A DNA stretch of 64,000 bases from Parapedobacter defluvii (GTDB lineage Bacteria; Bacteroidota; Bacteroidia; Sphingobacteriales; Sphingobacteriaceae). The notes under the pieces were generated by a model. It did no database searches, was not told where the DNA came from, and saw nothing but the letters and a program-made list of their open reading frames with translations. Positions 9,324 through 17,614 of the stretch are shown one piece after another. The stretch covers positions 186,001 to 250,000 of the forward strand of contig NZ_BMIK01000001.1 in NCBI RefSeq assembly GCF_014642075.1. Reading direction: 5' to 3'. Made by a program: the position numbers and the translations under genes. The number at the start of each line of letters is the position of its first letter. The stretch's first letter is position 1.

Positions 9324-11129
9324 ATGGCTTGGAGCCAACTTGACATCTGGATCGTCATCGCGTACTTCATTTTCATGATAGGGCTTTCGCTGTGGCACCG
9401 GAAATTTGCCTCAGGGGGTATGGAAAATTTCTTTTTGGGTGGGCGTAAGGTACCAGGTTGGCTAAATGGGGTTTCTTACACCGCAGCGTTGGTGAGCCCC
9501 GATGCGGCTACGGGATATGGGGGACTAGCGGTGGTTACCGGTGCATTTATCTCCTGGTGGTACCTTAGCAGGTTTGGGTTAGCTTTATTCTTGGCTGGGG
9601 TACTGTTTGCATTTTTTTGGAGAAAACTTAACCTATTTACCTCGCTGGAATTTTACGACCTGCGGTTCAAACCCCGCACGGCCCAGGTTATGCGTTTCTG
9701 GATCGCCATCCGGACATCGTTTATTGCCATGCCCGCTTGGACAGGGATTACCCTACTTGCCGCGTGTAAGATCATGGAGCCGGCGTTCGGGTTCAGTAAA
9801 ATGGAAACGCTCGCACTGATTGTTCCGGTATCATTTGCGTTTGTATTTTTCTCGGGCTACAAAGGAGTGGTGATCTCAAACCTGATCCAGATGAGCATTT
9901 TTATTGTTGGTGCGTTGGTGTTGGCATTCTTCACCTTAGAACATTTTGGAGGACCTGAGCATATGGCAGCTACGATCCAAAACACCTTTGGAATGACAAA
10001 TCCGGAAATCATGCAGGTTATTCCTCCCATAGACCATGAGGTATTTCCGATGATGGCGGCTATGGCTTGGATGGTTGGGCAAAGTATTGGCTACGGAGGG
10101 GACGCAGCTCCTATGGGAGGGGCTATGGAAGGTCAGCGGATATTGTCTACACGAAGCCCGAAAGAAGCCCTTACGATGTATGTGGTGACTGCGGTGACTA
10201 TGTTCATCTTGCTTTTACTGGTAACGTTGCCCAGCGTGTCAGCCGCCGTGATTTGGCCGGAACTGAGAGAGCCGGGGGCGGATCGGGAACAAGTCTATGG
10301 AATGCTGATGAAGGAGATGCTGCCAGCAGGTGCAATGGGTATTTTGGTGGCGGCTATGTTGGCCGCCACCATGTCTACGGTGGCCGATAACCTGAATTTC
10401 GGCGCTCAGGTGCTGGTGAGTGATGTATACAGGAAATGGTTGGTGGGTAATAGAGGGGAGAAACACTACCTGGCAATGGGTAAAGTGGCGATGGGATTGA
10501 TTCTCAGTCTATCCTTGATGGTCGTGTTCAACGTAGATTTTATCGTCGATGTTGCCATTTTCATGCTTCAGCTCAGCGCAGCTGAATTACCGGCTAATTG
10601 GGCGCAATGGTGGTGGTGGCGGTTTAACGGAAAGGCCCGCATTGCCGCTTCGTTTGGCGGCGCACTGTTTTTTTGCCTGGTTGTTTTGGTGCCCAAGATG
10701 CTGGTGCATTTCAATGTTCCCTGGGGAGCGGAGTTAGTGTTGCCCTGGTGGTGGCAGACGCTTCTGGTCATGGGTGCGACTACGCTTTTATGGATAATTG
10801 TCGCTTGTTTTACGAAGCCCGACCCGGACGGGTTGTTACGAAATTTCCATGAAAAAGCTAAACCATTGGGATATTGGGGTGCATATGCGCATCGCAACAC
10901 GCATGTGCGCAAATCGGCCGATACAAGACCCATCGTCAATGGAATCGTGCTGGCGATTATCGGTTTTGTCGCCACCTGCCTGTTGGTAATCGGACTGACG
11001 GATTTTTGGTTTGCAAACTATTCTCGGGGTGGCAGCGAACTTTTAGCCTCGGCTGTATTGTTTTGGATCTTCCGAAAAGGAATAACAAAATACCTCCATT
11101 TTCTTGAGAACAGGGATAGAAATTTTTAA
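9324..11129 (+). CDS. Sodium:solute symporter (SSS family)
   Basis: This is a ~601-residue inner-membrane transporter of the SSS family that moves a sugar or organic acid inward with sodium. Roughly 13 hydrophobic segments are visible. Family features include the N-terminal helix IVIAYFIFMIGLSLWHRKF, FFLGGRKVPGWLNGVSY and the PAGAMGILVAAMLAATMSTV segment corresponding to the conserved TM8 region. A GGAGGG ribosome site at 9312-9317 is well placed for the ATG at 9324, so I prefer it over the TTG at 9309. It follows SusD by 15 bp and precedes the ceramidase-like gene by 15 bp, so it probably carries the monomer released in the periplasm by the enzymes of this block. SSS transporters for sialic acid and other amino sugars exist, but no specificity motif can be read here. 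Confidence 0.9.
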   Translation: MAWSQLDIWIVIAYFIFMIGLSLWHRKFASGGMENFFLGGRKVPGWLNGVSYTAALVSPDAATGYGGLAVVTGAFISWWYLSRFGLALFLAGVLFAFFWRKLNLFTSLEFYDLRFKPRTAQVMRFWIAIRTSFIAMPAWTGITLLAACKIMEPAFGFSKMETLALIVPVSFAFVFFSGYKGVVISNLIQMSIFIVGALVLAFFTLEHFGGPEHMAATIQNTFGMTNPEIMQVIPPIDHEVFPMMAAMAWMVGQSIGYGGDAAPMGGAMEGQRILSTRSPKEALTMYVVTAVTMFILLLLVTLPSVSAAVIWPELREPGADREQVYGMLMKEMLPAGAMGILVAAMLAATMSTVADNLNFGAQVLVSDVYRKWLVGNRGEKHYLAMGKVAMGLILSLSLMVVFNVDFIVDVAIFMLQLSAAELPANWAQWWWWRFNGKARIAASFGGALFFCLVVLVPKMLVHFNVPWGAELVLPWWWQTLLVMGATTLLWIIVACFTKPDPDGLLRNFHEKAKPLGYWGAYAHRNTHVRKSADTRPIVNGIVLAIIGFVATCLLVIGLTDFWFANYSRGGSELLASAVLFWIFRKGITKYLHFLENRDRNF

Positions 11130-11144
11130 ACATAAATTAATTAG

Positions 11145-12383
11145 ATGAATCAAACCGTGTTAAAAGTAGGGACAGGTGTATCGGATATTACCCCTGCTTT
11201 GGAAGTTGGCTTTCTTACTTCATCTGTAAGGGGGACATATGCTCCGTTTAAATCCGTAAGGTCACCGTTGAAGGCAAGAGCTATTGCCCTGGAAGTTGGT
11301 GCGCATGTTGTTGTATTGGTGTCCTTGGATTTACTGGGGCTCAGTGAAGATGCCGTTTATGGGTGGGAACGGTTTAAAGCCGCTTCATGCGGTACGGTTC
11401 CGGTTGATAACGTCATTATTACTTGCACCCATACTCATTCAGCCCCCGAATCGCTCGCATTGTCCGATCTGTATACCGCCGATTCCTACAAGCAATGGCT
11501 TGGTCAGCTGGAAGGCGCCATACGGAAGACCATTTCCCATGCCTTAAACACGTTAAAACCCGTATCGACAGTAGAAATATCCTCATCGGAATTGGATGGG
11601 TTTTCGCTGCTGCGCCGCATCGCTTTACCGCAGGGCATTGTTATGTCCGATACCATGCAACCCGTCGCCGCTGATCTATTCGCGAGGAGACCGATAGATC
11701 GCAGAGTCCGGGTATTACGGTTCTTATCAACGGATGGAAATTCTCTTGCATCCATTGTTCACTTCGTCTGCCATCCCGTACACGAAATGCTTTTCCCCAG
11801 TGTATCCCCCGATTTTCCGGGAGAATTATGTGCCATACTGGAATCGGAACCTACAAACGGTTTCCCGATGTTTTTAAACGGTGCGGCGGGCAACATCAAT
11901 CCACCTACCGTGTCGTGGGGCGTGGAGTATACCCTGAAGCATGCGGAAGCCCTCGCAAAAAAAATAGTGGAGCAAACCGATGCGGAGCGTGAAACGGTGA
12001 CGGATCTAATGCAGATGAGCCAATCCATGGATTTTGATATCCGGCAGGAGGCCGACCTACCCATTTCGGATGCCCGGGCTGTCATTCGGCTCGTTCGGAT
12101 TGGTCGGGTGGCCATGGTATTTATTCCCGGTGAGCCATTCGTGGAAACTGCCCTGCGGATTGAGCAACATTCCCCATTTGAGCATACCATCGTGGTGGGT
12201 TATTCGGAATGTTCGGTCGGCTATATCCCAACTATCCATGCATTTGAAGAGGGCGGATACGAAGTCGGTCCTGGAAAATGGTCGTATTTGGAAGCCGATG
12301 CAGAGGAGCGGATTTATCGGGAAGCAGTCAGTATGCTTAATCGCTTATATGAAAATGAAATAAACTTGGCAAACAGTATTTAA
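11145..12383 (+). CDS. Neutral-ceramidase-like metalloamidase, no signal peptide
   Basis: This 412-residue protein resembles the N-terminal catalytic domain of neutral/alkaline non-lysosomal ceramidases (zinc amidases). The opening VGTGVSDITPALEVGF matches the family start. Apparent zinc and catalytic positions are retained: TCTHTHSAPE (His-X-His), FVCHPVHE (His) with SPDFPGELCA, FIPGEPFVETALRIEQ (Glu) and VVGYSECSVGYIPT (Tyr). Unlike secreted ceramidases it lacks both a signal peptide and the C-terminal immunoglobulin-like domain and is therefore predicted cytoplasmic. It sits directly after the SSS symporter, suggesting that it hydrolyses an imported small amide rather than membrane ceramide. 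A second, secreted homologue lies at 17615-19570. The actual substrate is unknown; ceramidase should be read as a fold name only. Confidence 0.78.
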   Translation: MNQTVLKVGTGVSDITPALEVGFLTSSVRGTYAPFKSVRSPLKARAIALEVGAHVVVLVSLDLLGLSEDAVYGWERFKAASCGTVPVDNVIITCTHTHSAPESLALSDLYTADSYKQWLGQLEGAIRKTISHALNTLKPVSTVEISSSELDGFSLLRRIALPQGIVMSDTMQPVAADLFARRPIDRRVRVLRFLSTDGNSLASIVHFVCHPVHEMLFPSVSPDFPGELCAILESEPTNGFPMFLNGAAGNINPPTVSWGVEYTLKHAEALAKKIVEQTDAERETVTDLMQMSQSMDFDIRQEADLPISDARAVIRLVRIGRVAMVFIPGEPFVETALRIEQHSPFEHTIVVGYSECSVGYIPTIHAFEEGGYEVGPGKWSYLEADAEERIYREAVSMLNRLYENEINLANSI

Positions 12384-12408
12384 ATATCATCATTATTGAT
12401 TTCTCATT

Positions 12409-14538
12409 ATGGTACGAGTAAAATTAGTTGCATGTTGGCTGATGCTGGTTTCATTCAGCGTGGTGCAGGCTCAGGAGCTGTTTTTTTATGGGGAGACCCA
12501 AAACGACCTCTATAAGCTTTTGATTAAGGAAGGGTATAAGGTACGGCATTTTAATGATCCCGAAAAAGCGGTACGAGCGGCCGGAAAAAATGATCCCGTA
12601 TTCCTCATTGCAAAAAATTACCCTGAGCTGGATCCGCAGATGCACGTGTCGGCCGATCTGCTGAAAACGATCAAGCGGAAAAAACTGCGCGCATATATCG
12701 AATATCCCAGTGTATACGAAGGATTGGATATTCAGGGGCCGCCGATTGAAACCCGCTTAGAACGGGGTGTGGTCACAACAGATGGGCTTGCCCCGGTATT
12801 GCCCCGTATGGGGTTGCTGGGACTTCACAACAGTTATGTCCTTCCGGTCGAAATACCGGATCCACTCATCGTGCTCGCAAAAGTGGTTGGCTATGACAAG
12901 GCGGAATATGGCCTCACCGATACCAAGGTATATCCAGCACTGTTTAAGAAAGACGGAATATTGATCAGTACCACGGGCCTGACCAATTTCCAAAAAGGAC
13001 GTTACGGACCTGCACGGTCCGTCAAGGCGGTGTGGGAGTATATCCTGTCTGACAGGTTTGGCGGGCCAGCAGTCCGGCTGGGCGATTGGCCCCAGGATGT
13101 AAAACCGGCATTTCCCAAGGACGGAGCGCTGCCGAATGATGCCCGCCTCGAAAGTATTAAAAAAGGTGCGGAGTGGTATAAAAAGGGAAACTTCTTTCTG
13201 CATGCGTCGTGGAAAGACAACTGGCTGAAATACCAAGGTGATGGTACCATGCCGGTGGGGCCTCCTTTATCGCCCAACTTAGCCCAGGGTGATGGCAGCA
13301 TGGGTATTCTGGAAGGGCATACATCTACAATCAACTACGACGGAAGCCAGCAGTACCGTTATTGGATGCGGGCAGATGTTCAGGGGGAAGCGAGCATGGC
13401 ACTCGCTGCGGCGGGACAGCTTTTGGGCAATCAAGAATTCAAAAACAAATCGACGAACCTGCTTGATTTCGTTTTTCACACGTCCAATCTGCGGGCAGCT
13501 GAAAAAGATAATCCGGCTAGTCCATCGTATGGCATGATCGGTTGGGCTGTTACGCACCCGGGCAGCTTTTATGCCGATGACAATGCCCGGACCCTGCTGG
13601 GAGCGATTGCTGCTTCGTCGTATTTGGAAACCGATAAATGGGATAAGGAAATCGCTGAAGGAATCCTGGCAAATTTTAGGCTTACAGGCAAAAAAGGCTT
13701 CCAAGGAGAGCGGTTGGAAGAAGTCGCCATCCTGCAGGAAGGGTGGAAGGCCTATGCAGATAGGGACTTTGTTCACATTTCGCCGCATTTTGAATCGTGG
13801 ATGTGGGCATGTTATCTGTGGCTTTACGACAAAACAGGGTATAAGCCCCTGTTTGAAAAGACCAAAGAAGCAATCCGTATCACCATGGAAGCCTATCCCC
13901 AGGATTGGTTATGGGGAAGCAGTATGCAGATGCAACGCGCTCGGATGATCTTGCCCCTGGCCTGGTTGGTCCGGGTCGAAGATACCCAGGAGCATCGGCA
14001 ATGGTTGGACCAGCTGGTGACGGAAATCACGAAATATCAGGACGAATGTGGGGCTATCCGGGAGGAAATAGGCGGTGACAAAGGGCGTAAGTTCAGGGCG
14101 TTGAATAGTAATTCCGATTACGGACTGGACGAAGGATCCCTGATTTTCAGGAATGGCGAAACGGCTTCTTGCCTCTTATATACCTGCAATTTTGCCCTGT
14201 TCGGTCTCGCTGAAGCTGCCGCGGCCACCCAGGATGAAAAATACATAAATGCCGTTAATAAGCTTTCCGATTTTATGACCCGCGTACAGGTCACGAGTAG
14301 TGTACATCCCGATTTGGATGGAGCCTGGTTCAGGGGTTTTGATTATACCCGGTGGGATTATTGGGCGTCAAATTCGGATATCGGCTGGGGTACTTGGTGT
14401 ACGCTTACCGGATGGATACAGAGTTGGATTGTGACCACGCAGATTCAACTCGAAACAGGAAAGAGTTTTTGGGACCTAACCAAAACATCTGCCATAGCAG
14501 GCGATGCAGAAAAGGCTGTTGAAAACATGTTGGATTAG
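12409..14538 (+). CDS. Secreted two-domain protein: class-I-amidotransferase-like N-terminus plus alpha/alpha-barrel
   Basis: This 709-residue protein starts with a signal peptide (residues 1-21, CWLMLVSFSVVQAQ). Residues ~22-225 read like an alternating alpha/beta domain (LFFYGETQNDLYKLLIKEG; later GPARSVKAVWEYILSDRFG) reminiscent of ThuA or glutamine-amidotransferase-like folds used non-catalytically. Residues ~240-700 are helix-rich with repeated aromatic segments (SFYADDNARTLLGAIAA, HFESWMWACYLWLYDKTGY, DYTRWDYWASNSDIGWGTW), typical of six-hairpin glycosidases or related uronyl hydrolases. Conserved acids around YADDNAR and the ISPHFESW region could be catalytic, but I cannot assign a GH family. 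It lies 25 bp after the ceramidase-like gene and 12 bp before murQ, so it is part of the operon and probably acts on the glycan in the periplasm. Confidence 0.6.
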   Translation: MVRVKLVACWLMLVSFSVVQAQELFFYGETQNDLYKLLIKEGYKVRHFNDPEKAVRAAGKNDPVFLIAKNYPELDPQMHVSADLLKTIKRKKLRAYIEYPSVYEGLDIQGPPIETRLERGVVTTDGLAPVLPRMGLLGLHNSYVLPVEIPDPLIVLAKVVGYDKAEYGLTDTKVYPALFKKDGILISTTGLTNFQKGRYGPARSVKAVWEYILSDRFGGPAVRLGDWPQDVKPAFPKDGALPNDARLESIKKGAEWYKKGNFFLHASWKDNWLKYQGDGTMPVGPPLSPNLAQGDGSMGILEGHTSTINYDGSQQYRYWMRADVQGEASMALAAAGQLLGNQEFKNKSTNLLDFVFHTSNLRAAEKDNPASPSYGMIGWAVTHPGSFYADDNARTLLGAIAASSYLETDKWDKEIAEGILANFRLTGKKGFQGERLEEVAILQEGWKAYADRDFVHISPHFESWMWACYLWLYDKTGYKPLFEKTKEAIRITMEAYPQDWLWGSSMQMQRARMILPLAWLVRVEDTQEHRQWLDQLVTEITKYQDECGAIREEIGGDKGRKFRALNSNSDYGLDEGSLIFRNGETASCLLYTCNFALFGLAEAAAATQDEKYINAVNKLSDFMTRVQVTSSVHPDLDGAWFRGFDYTRWDYWASNSDIGWGTWCTLTGWIQSWIVTTQIQLETGKSFWDLTKTSAIAGDAEKAVENMLD

Positions 14539-14550
14539 TAAAAAATCAGT

Positions 14551-15357
14551 ATGGAAAAAATTACGGAACGTCCGTCGCCATATAGGCATCTGGAGAAAAA
14601 GCAGATAGCAGAAATCACAAGGGATATCAATACAGAAGACAAGACTGTCGCTCAAGCCATAGAAAAGGCCTTGCCGCAGATTAATACACTGATCGGAGCC
14701 ATCGTTGAAAAGATCAAAAAAGGAGGAAGGCTGTTTTATGTAGGGGCAGGTAGCGGTGGAAGACTATCGGTACTCGACGTTATCGAATTGCCTACGACAT
14801 ATGGCATTGAGAAAGGTGTGTTCAATGCAGTGCTTGCCGGAGGCATTGACCGGTTAGCCGATGCGCTCGAAGAAAAAGAAGATGAAGTATACGCGGGTTG
14901 GGAAGCGTTGGTTGGGTATCGGTTGTCGGATAAAGATATGGTGGTAGGCATATCGGCAAGTGGCACGACTCCCTTTGTTCTGGGAGCATTGGGACAGTGC
15001 AATCAGCATGGAATTACAACAGGATGCATCGTGAGTAACCTAGGGTCGCCGATAGCAGAGATCGTGGAATTTCCGGTTGAGGTCATTACAGGCAACGAAT
15101 TTATCACCGGAAGCACACGGATGAAGTGCGGTACTGCACAAAAAATGATATTTGACATGATAAGTACCACAGCCATGATCCAATTAGGTCGTGTCATAGA
15201 CAATCGTATGGTAAACGTAAAATTAATTAACGATAAAATCATCGATCGTGCAGTGAGAATGGTAATGGAACTCGGCGGCATCGCAGTGTATGGAGATGCA
15301 AAGGCATTGTTGATCCAGCACGGAAGTGTCAAAAAAGTATTGGATCATCTGAATTAA
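14551..15357 (+). CDS. murQ: N-acetylmuramic acid 6-phosphate etherase (MurQ-like)
   Basis: This is a 268-residue SIS-domain lyase. MurQ cleaves the D-lactyl ether of MurNAc-6-phosphate to give GlcNAc-6-phosphate and D-lactate. Diagnostic elements are the SIS motif GRLFYVGAGSGGRLSVLD, then the catalytic-glutamate region VIELPTTYGI, VVGISASGTTPFVLGAL and the MurQ signature ITGSTRMKCGTAQKMIFDMI. It is about 30 residues shorter than typical ~300-residue MurQ, ending soon after IAVYGDAKALLIQHGSVKKV, and IELPTTYG replaces the usual AECPPTFG, so it belongs to a divergent branch. Placement inside a SusC/SusD operon with an AGE epimerase, away from cell-wall recycling genes, suggests a catabolic role on an imported lactyl-ether or related amino sugar phosphate. 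No amino-sugar kinase is visible in the window. Confidence 0.85.
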   Translation: MEKITERPSPYRHLEKKQIAEITRDINTEDKTVAQAIEKALPQINTLIGAIVEKIKKGGRLFYVGAGSGGRLSVLDVIELPTTYGIEKGVFNAVLAGGIDRLADALEEKEDEVYAGWEALVGYRLSDKDMVVGISASGTTPFVLGALGQCNQHGITTGCIVSNLGSPIAEIVEFPVEVITGNEFITGSTRMKCGTAQKMIFDMISTTAMIQLGRVIDNRMVNVKLINDKIIDRAVRMVMELGGIAVYGDAKALLIQHGSVKKVLDHLN

Positions 15358-15381
15358 ATCAATTCGTACGCATTTATAGTA

Positions 15382-16578
15382 ATGATGAAAGACCTTTCAA
15401 CGTATAAAAATTTTTACCTGGACCAGTTGCTTGGCGATACCCTGCCTTTTTGGTTCCCCCGTTCAATAGACCACCAATATGGAGGGTATCTGCTGATGAG
15501 GGATCGCGATGGTTCCTTAATAGACGATGATAAAGCGGTATGGATACAGGGACGGTTTTGCTGGCTGCTGGCTACCCTATATAATACGGTGGAGAAAAAA
15601 GAAGAATGGTTACTGGGGGCAAAAACAGGTATTGAGTTTCTTGAAAAATTTGGTTTTGACACAGATGGGCAGATGTTTTTCCATCTTACGCGGGATGGTA
15701 AGCCAATCAGGAAGCGAAGGTATTTCTTTTCGGAAACGTTTGCAGTCATCGGGTATGCAGCTTACGCCAAAGCTAGCGGTGACGCCCAAATAGCGGATAA
15801 GGCGCGTCAGCTTTTTGGCAAGTGCATCGAATATGCAGAACAGCCCGGCTTGCTGACACCTAAATTTACGGACGTACGGCCAGCTAAAGGGATCGGTGTG
15901 CCTATGATACTGATCAATACAGCCCAGCAGCTTCGTGATACCATAGGAGATCCGAGATGTGACACATACATTATGAAGTGGATCGAAGAAATCGAGCGGG
16001 ACTTCGTTAAAGACGATTTGCGTTGTGTGATGGAACAAGTGGCGCCCGATGGAAGCATCATTGACCACATTGACGGTCGCACCCATCTGCCCGGGCATGC
16101 GATAGAAGCAGCATGGTTTATTTTGAACCAGGCACAGCATCTTGATAACGATGAAAGGCTGATAGCGCTCGGAACCAAAATCATTGATTACATATGGGAA
16201 CGTGCTTGGGATACGGACTACGGTGGCATCTATTATTTCAGGGATGTATTCGGCAAGCCCGTACAGGAATATTACCATGATATGAAGTTCTGGTGGCCGC
16301 ATAATGAACTGATTATCGCGGCGCTGTTGGCCTATTTGCTTACCAGTAACGAGAAGTATGCAAAAATACACGAACAGGTACATAATTATGCGTATGGCCA
16401 TTTCCATGATAAAGAATATGGCGAATGGTTTGGTTACCTGCATCGCGATGGCACACTGGCGCAGACCGCGAAGGGGAATTTGTTCAAGGGGCCATTCCAT
16501 TTGCCGAGACAGGAATGGTTCTGCTGGTGGATGATTGATCGTTTTGAAAAAAATAAGTTATTAAGTCAGGAAGTATAA
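15382..16578 (+). CDS. N-acylglucosamine 2-epimerase (AGE) family enzyme
   Basis: This 398-residue cytoplasmic (alpha/alpha)6-barrel enzyme resembles the AGE family, whose members epimerise GlcNAc/ManNAc, cellobiose or mannose at C2. Conserved elements include DHQYGGYLLMRDRDGS, GRFCWLLATLYN, the His-containing HLPGHAIEAAWFI and KFWWPHNELIIAAL, and the C-terminal GNLFKGPFHLPRQEW that carries the second catalytic histidine. Length is normal. The ATG at 15382 is followed directly by a second ATG; either could be used. Its TAA overlaps the ATG of the next gene by one base (TAATG), implying translational coupling. Next to murQ, a GlcNAc/ManNAc-type activity is plausible, but family members with other substrates are not distinguishable by eye. 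Confidence 0.85.
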   Translation: MMKDLSTYKNFYLDQLLGDTLPFWFPRSIDHQYGGYLLMRDRDGSLIDDDKAVWIQGRFCWLLATLYNTVEKKEEWLLGAKTGIEFLEKFGFDTDGQMFFHLTRDGKPIRKRRYFFSETFAVIGYAAYAKASGDAQIADKARQLFGKCIEYAEQPGLLTPKFTDVRPAKGIGVPMILINTAQQLRDTIGDPRCDTYIMKWIEEIERDFVKDDLRCVMEQVAPDGSIIDHIDGRTHLPGHAIEAAWFILNQAQHLDNDERLIALGTKIIDYIWERAWDTDYGGIYYFRDVFGKPVQEYYHDMKFWWPHNELIIAALLAYLLTSNEKYAKIHEQVHNYAYGHFHDKEYGEWFGYLHRDGTLAQTAKGNLFKGPFHLPRQEWFCWWMIDRFEKNKLLSQEV

Positions 16579-17561
16579 TGAACAAGATAAAATCGCAGTT
16601 AGCTGATCACATCCTAGCTTTTTTGGCATGGGGTGTCGTATCAGTATTGATAAGTTCCCCGGCTATGGGGCAAAAAGGCAGGGATAAGAATCCCGCTGAG
16701 ATTATAAAACTGGGAACCATCGATTGCGATCTGGTGGAAACAACCCCCGTTGTATTTAATAAGAAAGTCTACCGTTTTGAATATGTTAGGGAGCGGTATT
16801 GGGATAACCATACAGGCGATTCTTATTTCAGATTTGTATCGCACAAAACACGGAAACCTACTGCATCGTTTGCTGCCGGATTTCATCTTGGCAGTGCATA
16901 CGTACACCGGAATAACGTGATCGTAACAGGAGTAGACGATTGGGGCGCAGACAAAATCCACATTTTCACATCCAACAATTTGGATGCATGGGAAGAATGG
17001 GTTGCTTTTGAATTGCCAGGTTACCAGATTTTCAATACGTCACTCATACACGATGGAAAACGATATGTGCTGATGTTTGAAATCGGTGGGCCACCTGCCG
17101 GTGTCGGTTTTACGGCACGGTTTGCCACCTCGCCAGACCTAAAGCATTGGGATATACTGCCCGAAATCCATAACTATGCCATGGATCGGTATACGGCTCC
17201 CCATTGTTTGCGTTATCTTGATGGATATTATTATAATTTCTATTTGGAAATGTATAATGGATTCGAGATGAGGGTGGTCCGTTCGCAGGATTTTATTCAC
17301 TGGGAAGCCAGCCCGTTGAACCCGGTATTGCGTTCGTCACCCGAAGACAAGAAGATTTTCAATACGGCTTTGGACATGCAATTCCGTCCGAAGATTGCCG
17401 AAGCCGACAACACGAATAATTCGGATCTTGATTTCTGTGAGTATCGCGGAAAGCTAATCATCAATTACTCATGGGGTAACCAAATGGGAGCCGAGTTTCT
17501 TGCAGAAGCATATTACAACGGCACAACCGAGCAATTTCTTAGATCATGGTTTCCGGAATAG
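16578..17561 (+). CDS. Secreted five-bladed beta-propeller protein, GH43/GH130-like
   Basis: This 327-residue protein has an N-terminal hydrophobic signal (ILAFLAWGVVSVLISSPAMG) and then a repeated short-strand pattern typical of five-bladed propeller glycosidases: VETTPVVFNKKVYRFEYVR, FNTSLIHDGKRYVLMFEI, TAPHCLRYLDGYYYNFYLEM and WEASPLNPVL. Several aspartates/glutamates near blade starts could form the catalytic set, but I cannot match GH32, GH43 or GH130 unambiguously. It begins on the last base of the epimerase stop codon, so the two genes are tightly coupled. Its secreted location suggests it trims the glycan before SSS-mediated uptake. An annotation of glycoside-hydrolase-like protein is the most that can be supported. 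Confidence 0.6.
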   Translation: MNKIKSQLADHILAFLAWGVVSVLISSPAMGQKGRDKNPAEIIKLGTIDCDLVETTPVVFNKKVYRFEYVRERYWDNHTGDSYFRFVSHKTRKPTASFAAGFHLGSAYVHRNNVIVTGVDDWGADKIHIFTSNNLDAWEEWVAFELPGYQIFNTSLIHDGKRYVLMFEIGGPPAGVGFTARFATSPDLKHWDILPEIHNYAMDRYTAPHCLRYLDGYYYNFYLEMYNGFEMRVVRSQDFIHWEASPLNPVLRSSPEDKKIFNTALDMQFRPKIAEADNTNNSDLDFCEYRGKLIINYSWGNQMGAEFLAEAYYNGTTEQFLRSWFPE

Positions 17562-17614
17562 CCGAATCGCCTATACAGTAAATCCAGGGGATCAGCACTG
17601 AAAAAATACCAAAA

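Noticed and set aside
15610-16500. 296-codon minus-strand frame
   Set aside because: Antisense shadow of the AGE epimerase; Cys/His/Ile-rich sequence without domain logic.
16578-17561. Sialidase (GH33) reading of the propeller protein, which would fit an AGE/SSS sialic-acid locus
   Set aside because: No Asp-box repeats (SxDxGxTW) or arginine triad pattern were found; the blades look like five-bladed GH43/GH130-type repeats.
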